Part shown: in pieces, positions 60,728-64,000 of the stretch | Numbering within the stretch: position 1 is the stretch's first letter | Layout of the letters: each line of letters starts with the position of its first letter | Virus record (IMG/VR): IMGVR_UViG_3300035698_005399 | Span: 1 to 64,000 of that record | DNA from: a virus | DNA: 64,000 nucleotides | Strand: one strand, 5' to 3' | The notes under the pieces: generated by a model | What the model saw: the letters and a program-made list of their open reading frames with translations, nothing else | Database searches by the model: none | Told to the model about the DNA's origin: nothing | Program-made: the position numbers and the translations under genes

Positions 60728-61036
60728 TCACGTAGGAAGAGTAATTTCAATTTGTTTTTTTAGCACGACTTCTTGATAATAATACGCCATTGCATTGAAC
60801 ATAATGCCTCCAACATGATGTATGTTGTTTTCTGGATCTAGTTCTTCTCCATTACTTAGGGCATGTGCGTGTCGTAATAAGCTATCTATAAGCTTTTCCT
60901 TTGGGAATCCATCTTTCCAGTTGTCACGTTCATATTTTTGACAACCAAACATCATTACTTCAACCAAAGGAGTTAATGCTTCATAGTCTAATAATGACCA
61001 TTCTAATTTTCCTTCATTAAATCTTTGTGCACCCAT
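60728..61036 (-). CDS. dATP/dGTP diphosphohydrolase-like (DUF5664)
   Basis: A 102-residue protein that closely fits the DUF5664 family: RFNEGKLEWSLLDYEALTPL, then MMFGCQKYERDNWKDGFPK, DSLLRHAHALSNGEELDPEN, and a His/Tyr-rich end. The all-helical Glu/Asp/His set would bind metal and cleave dATP or dGTP to the monophosphate. Such enzymes occur in phages that alter their dATP or dGTP pools or replace a base in their DNA. It sits in the same operon as the reductase and overlaps the upstream gene by 34 bases. Confidence 0.8.
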   Translation of the reverse strand: MGAQRFNEGKLEWSLLDYEALTPLVEVMMFGCQKYERDNWKDGFPKEKLIDSLLRHAHALSNGEELDPENNIHHVGGIMFNAMAYYYQEVVLKKQIEITLPT

Positions 61037-61563
61037 AATAATGATTTATTAAATGTTTCTTCTTTCACGTTAATAAGAGAATCATATTCTTCTGCTTCAA
61101 AGTCATCTTTTAAGCCTAGATCTTTTATAATCTCTTCTCTTTTTTCCTCTGTTTTAGCTAAAATATGATATGCTTGTACAGGTCTACTACGAACTTTAAA
61201 ATTATCTTTTAAAAATTTAATAGTATACATCTCACTATACTTACTTTCTATAAAGGCTTCATATGCTTTTATATCAACTACTTTTATAACAATGATAAAA
61301 TGATCATTGCCAACCTCATAGTGGGTATCATAAATATCACATTCTACAATAGTTGGTAAAAGGAGATCCAAAATATTATTGCTATTCGTTTTCACTAAAA
61401 TAAATAACTTTTCTTTTGGGTCTCCTTGGTAATCAACATCGTTAATATAAGCATTAAACAAACAATCTTTTTGAGCAAGTTTATCCATTGCGTGAGATAT
61501 ACAACCATTCTCACTAAAATATACAGAAGGAAACAAGTATTTAAATGTTCTTGTTTTTTGCAT
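61003..61563 (-). CDS. Hypothetical protein, 186 aa
   Basis: A 186-residue mixed alpha/beta protein beginning MQKTRTFKYLFPSVYFSENG. A central beta-rich part (LFILVKTNSNNILDLLLPTI, then HFIIVIKVVDIKAYEAFIES) is followed by a helical region with a Lys/Glu-rich segment. No catalytic motif is evident and no family is recognised. It overlaps both the endonuclease gene and the diphosphohydrolase gene, so it is co-translated with them. Confidence 0.6.
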   Translation of the reverse strand: MQKTRTFKYLFPSVYFSENGCISHAMDKLAQKDCLFNAYINDVDYQGDPKEKLFILVKTNSNNILDLLLPTIVECDIYDTHYEVGNDHFIIVIKVVDIKAYEAFIESKYSEMYTIKFLKDNFKVRSRPVQAYHILAKTEEKREEIIKDLGLKDDFEAEEYDSLINVKEETFNKSLLWVHKDLMKEN

Positions 61564-61918
61564 TTTGTAACAATTCTACAAAGTCTTTTGCTTTCATAAC
61601 AATTAACTCTTCTTCTTCTTTTTTCCCTTTCCTGTGTGCGATTATTACAGGATACTCCGATTCGGGACTATTTGGAGGTAGCATTGTACTAATTCTTGTT
61701 TCAATTTCATGTATTAGCTTAGGATAATTAATCCCGCTTGCTACATGTTTACATTGAAACAAGTAAGGTATAAATGCTAGGTCAACGCCGCAGTCGTCTA
61801 ATAATCTGCTGGCATGTCTGGTTGTTTTGCAATGTTCGTGTCCTAATTGTCTGAATATTTTTGCCCATTTACGTTCATATCTATGACCTACTTCTCTATT
61901 TCTTTTTCCATTTATCAT
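61541..61918 (-). CDS. PD-(D/E)XK endonuclease (resolvase-like)
   Basis: A 125-residue protein with the layout of small Holliday-junction-type or restriction-type nucleases: GHRYERKWAKIF with E15, then SRLLDDCGVDLAFIPYLFQC with D46 and the Q55-x-K57 active-site pair. The first eight residues are basic. In the operon with nucleotide-metabolism genes it may act on replication intermediates or as a general phage nuclease. It overlaps the upstream gene (ATGA). Confidence 0.75.
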   Translation of the reverse strand: MINGKRNREVGHRYERKWAKIFRQLGHEHCKTTRHASRLLDDCGVDLAFIPYLFQCKHVASGINYPKLIHEIETRISTMLPPNSPESEYPVIIAHRKGKKEEEELIVMKAKDFVELLQNAKNKNI

Positions 61919-62646
61919 AAATATGGAGTAGTTTTAACTAACTCCTTTATTGTTTTTACTTTATTTACGATTTCGTTCAATCCTAAATTTGCAATTACAT
62001 TTTCATCATTGTGCCAAAAATTATTAAGTTCTGTTAATGGTAAGCATCTAGTACGAATGCCTAAATTTTCAACATTGTTCAACAATTCTCTAAATTTATT
62101 CTTATAGGTACTACTTTTTGTAGTATTATAAAACTCATCATTATACCAATATTCAAATGCTTCTACATCTATAGGCATATAATTATCAATAACAATCCTA
62201 TTTATAATATACTTTCGAAATTCCGGCTTAACCATTAAATTAGAATGAATAATCTTTTTATCTAAAATAGAACTACTATTCAAAATTTGAATTCCTGCAT
62301 TTATCAATAAACTATAATTTATCCCATTAGATGAAAACTCATTACTCAAACTAAATCGCTGTTTTATTGGAACTATACCGTGCATCTCCTTTATTTCAAA
62401 TGTATTTGCATTTACATATTGATGTGTTATATAATTTTCAAGATTTGTTAAATGATCATATAGATCCACATCAATATTATTAGTAAAAGCAAGCAACTTA
62501 ATACCCCGCTCAACACTACCACTTTCATAGAATTCATGATGCAAACCATCGTTAAGAATAATAGTTTTAAACATACTTCCTATTTGATTACTAATAGTGT
62601 TAATATCAATATTTTCTTCAAATATATCATACATATTATTATGCAC
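61915..62646 (-). CDS. Unknown protein next to the E1-like gene
   Basis: A frame of 243 codons if started at GTG 62646 (a later ATG is four codons in). It is Asn/Ile/Leu-rich and A+T-rich, without cysteines in clusters. Segments are GLHHEFYESGSVERGIKLLA, DLYDHLTNLENYITHQYVNA, and VDVEAFEYWYND-like in the second half. No family is recognised. The open frame continues upstream for another 68 codons that read like real protein, so the true start may be elsewhere (see 62647-62838). Its stop overlaps the endonuclease start. Confidence 0.6.
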   Translation of the reverse strand: MHNNMYDIFEENIDINTISNQIGSMFKTIILNDGLHHEFYESGSVERGIKLLAFTNNIDVDLYDHLTNLENYITHQYVNANTFEIKEMHGIVPIKQRFSLSNEFSSNGINYSLLINAGIQILNSSSILDKKIIHSNLMVKPEFRKYIINRIVIDNYMPIDVEAFEYWYNDEFYNTTKSSTYKNKFRELLNNVENLGIRTRCLPLTELNNFWHNDENVIANLGLNEIVNKVKTIKELVKTTPYL

Positions 62647-62838
62647 TGCTTTTTGAATTTTATTATTATAAGATTCTAATAAATGAGAAAATACATTATA
62701 TGGAAAAGGAATTAATTTATCAAAATTAATACAGTTTAGAATATCTTTTTTGAAAAGATAACCTCGAAAATTTTCAAATTTATTATCGGCTTGTGTTTTT
62801 GTAATATCAATAATGATATCAATTCTAGAATTTTTAAT
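62647..62838 (-). other. In-frame upstream extension lacking a standard start codon
   Basis: The 187-base gap before the GTG at 62646 is open in the same frame back to 62850 and encodes plausible protein: RIDIIIDITKTQADNKFENF, then RGYLFKKDILNCINFDKLIP. No ATG, GTG or TTG opens it; the first candidates are ATT codons at 62838 or 62823. Possibilities are a non-standard ATT start, a +1 shift from the E1-like gene (which ends in an A/T run at about 62834-62845), or an indel. Confidence 0.5.
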
Positions 62839-63583
62839 TTTTCGTCTCCGTTAATACACACGGTTCGCAACTATTGTTCCCATCTATAATTATATTTTCT
62901 TGTGTTGTAAAAGTAAACATTGGTAATTCATAGCAAGTTTTAACTGGAAAACTAAACATTTCAACTTGAAGATTCTGATTTGCGATAATATTCAAATATA
63001 ACTGTAACATATAAGCGCCAATAATGGCTCCATTATGAGATGTTGCCTTATAAGAACATGGTGCATCTTGTACCTCAGAATCATCAAAGAATTCAGCTTC
63101 ATATTGTTCGATCTTATCTGGTGTAACACAATAAACAATACCTGTTTCTGCACTCATTCTACCATCTATAAACAAACAATTTTCACCACCATTACTTTTA
63201 GTATGTTTTTTCCATGCATCAAACATTAAACGTCTTGCTTTCATGTTATCAAATGCTGAAAATACTACATCTGTTACAGTTGATTCTTCTACAAATTCAC
63301 CAACAGGAGTAATTTTCATTTCATCACACATTTTATCACAAACATCCATGACAGAATCTGATTTTAATGAACCAATATGATCTGTAAAATAAGCTTGTCC
63401 TCCAATATTATGCGTCTCAATGGTATCCATTTCATATAAATAAATGTTATACCCTACTCTACTTAAAAATATGGCAAGCCAGCTACCAATACCCCCGGCA
63501 CCACCCAGAGTGACATGATTGTCACCTGAGTTGTACCAGTTAGCATCGGTAAATCTAGCATGCATTTCGTTTTTTTCACTCAT
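62834..63583 (-). CDS. Ubiquitin-E1/ThiF-like adenylyltransferase
   Basis: A 249-residue protein with the ThiF/E1 fold. The ATP loop is GGAGGIGSW (27-35), the strand and nucleotide site MDTIETHNIGGQAYF (D52, N59, Q63), and FDNMKARRLM contains D112 or its neighbour. APCSYKATSHNGAIIGAYML places C176 where E1 enzymes carry the catalytic Cys. Two further Cys close the protein (NNSCEPC). It would adenylate and perhaps transfer a ubiquitin-like or sulfur-carrier protein. No such partner is in view; it may lie right of the window. The lack of a JAB or E2 gene in view leaves its pathway open. Confidence 0.85.
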   Translation of the reverse strand: MSEKNEMHARFTDANWYNSGDNHVTLGGAGGIGSWLAIFLSRVGYNIYLYEMDTIETHNIGGQAYFTDHIGSLKSDSVMDVCDKMCDEMKITPVGEFVEESTVTDVVFSAFDNMKARRLMFDAWKKHTKSNGGENCLFIDGRMSAETGIVYCVTPDKIEQYEAEFFDDSEVQDAPCSYKATSHNGAIIGAYMLQLYLNIIANQNLQVEMFSFPVKTCYELPMFTFTTQENIIIDGNNSCEPCVLTETKN

Positions 63584-64000
63584 ATTGTCGATGTTGATAG
63601 TTTATATTTTGCGATTAAATCATCAAAAAATAATACTAAATCTTCTAATTTTTCTTTAGTAGCATTATCATAAATATTAATAGTAAGAAGCTGACTTCTA
63701 CAATTTGTAGCAAGAGCCAAATAATCAGCATCTTGATCAGCATCTACTGGGGAAATATTAAAATAATCTTGCGCTTCGTTTTCGAAACTATCTGCTAAAG
63801 CTTGAAAATAAGTATCAGTATTTTTAAGTGTAATTTTTCCAACTTTTAATACAGCATCATAAAGCAATAAAGCATGATATCCTGTTGCTGATAATGTAAT
63901 AAATTTACCTAAAAACTTTTTAACATCATAAGAAATATTTATTTGCGCCGCCAACGCCGGTGATTTTTCTTTTTGTGTTTTCCCTTCTTCTGATGTGATT
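63580..64000 (-). CDS. Partial hypothetical protein, upstream of the E1-like gene
   Basis: The frame is open to the right edge, so the true start lies outside; a TTG at 63954 is only an internal codon. Visible residues read ITSEEGKTQKEKSPALAAQI, then a helical region (NISYDVKKFLGKFITLSATG) and an acidic part (FENEAQDYFNISPVDADQDA). The end overlaps the E1-like start by four bases, so the two are co-translated. It does not end in Gly-Gly and shows no ubiquitin-like fold by eye. No family is recognised. Confidence 0.6.
   Translation of the reverse strand, partial: ITSEEGKTQKEKSPALAAQINISYDVKKFLGKFITLSATGYHALLLYDAVLKVGKITLKNTDTYFQALADSFENEAQDYFNISPVDADQDADYLALATNCRSQLLTINIYDNATKEKLEDLVLFFDDLIAKYKLSTSTI

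Overview
The window is the structural (late) part of the genome of a large, AT-rich tailed phage, most likely a crAss-like (Crassvirales) podovirus of a Bacteroidota host. This rests on the order and size of the genes: terminase (777 aa), a long portal (839 aa), an acidic scaffold-like protein, an HK97-type capsid protein (504 aa), neck and ring proteins, a very large muzzle-like protein (1453 aa), GG-motif cargo proteins, and a 4933-residue protein carrying the DxDxD catalytic motif of phage virion RNA polymerases. Genes are tightly packed, often overlapping by 1 to 26 bases (TAATG or ATGA), with A-rich rather than Shine-Dalgarno leaders, as is usual for Bacteroidota phages. TAA, TGA and TAG all end genes, so the standard code appears to be used.

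Layout. (a) 1-2740, minus strand: small tail-fibre or adhesin genes, including two LamG-type lectin cassettes of much higher G+C than the rest, plus a tRNA with anticodon CCA. (b) 2819-6359, plus: small early-late genes (winged-helix, HU-like, zinc-type proteins and a GH108 endolysin). (c) 6359-17612, plus: terminase, portal, scaffold, capsid and structural proteins, ending in a structured RNA element and a strong intrinsic terminator. (d) 17741-29122, plus: fibres, a CEMIP/G8-type beta-helix spike, a clan-A-like glycosidase, a Cys-rich protein, a PAS-domain protein and membrane (holin-like) proteins. (e) 29122-36192, plus: PD-(D/E)XK nuclease, neck/ring proteins and the muzzle-like protein. 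(f) 36254-56608, plus: ejected cargo proteins (one with a GH19 lysozyme-like domain) and the giant RNA polymerase/zincin protein. (g) 56623-64000, minus: a convergent operon for nucleotide metabolism (class II ribonucleotide reductase, dATP/dGTP diphosphohydrolase, HAD phosphatase), an endonuclease, and a ubiquitin-E1/ThiF-like enzyme among unknown genes.

Working together: genes of b, c and e build and fill the capsid. The proteins of f are probably packaged and ejected with the DNA, so that the RNA polymerase transcribes early genes in the host. Genes in a and d bind and degrade host surface glycans, and the GH108, GH19 and holin-like proteins breach the wall at exit or entry. The minus-strand operon at the right supplies deoxynucleotides. 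The least explained parts are the E1-like cluster at the right edge, the lectin-cassette locus at the left edge, the PAS protein in the lysis region, and the structured RNA at 17.62-17.73 kb.
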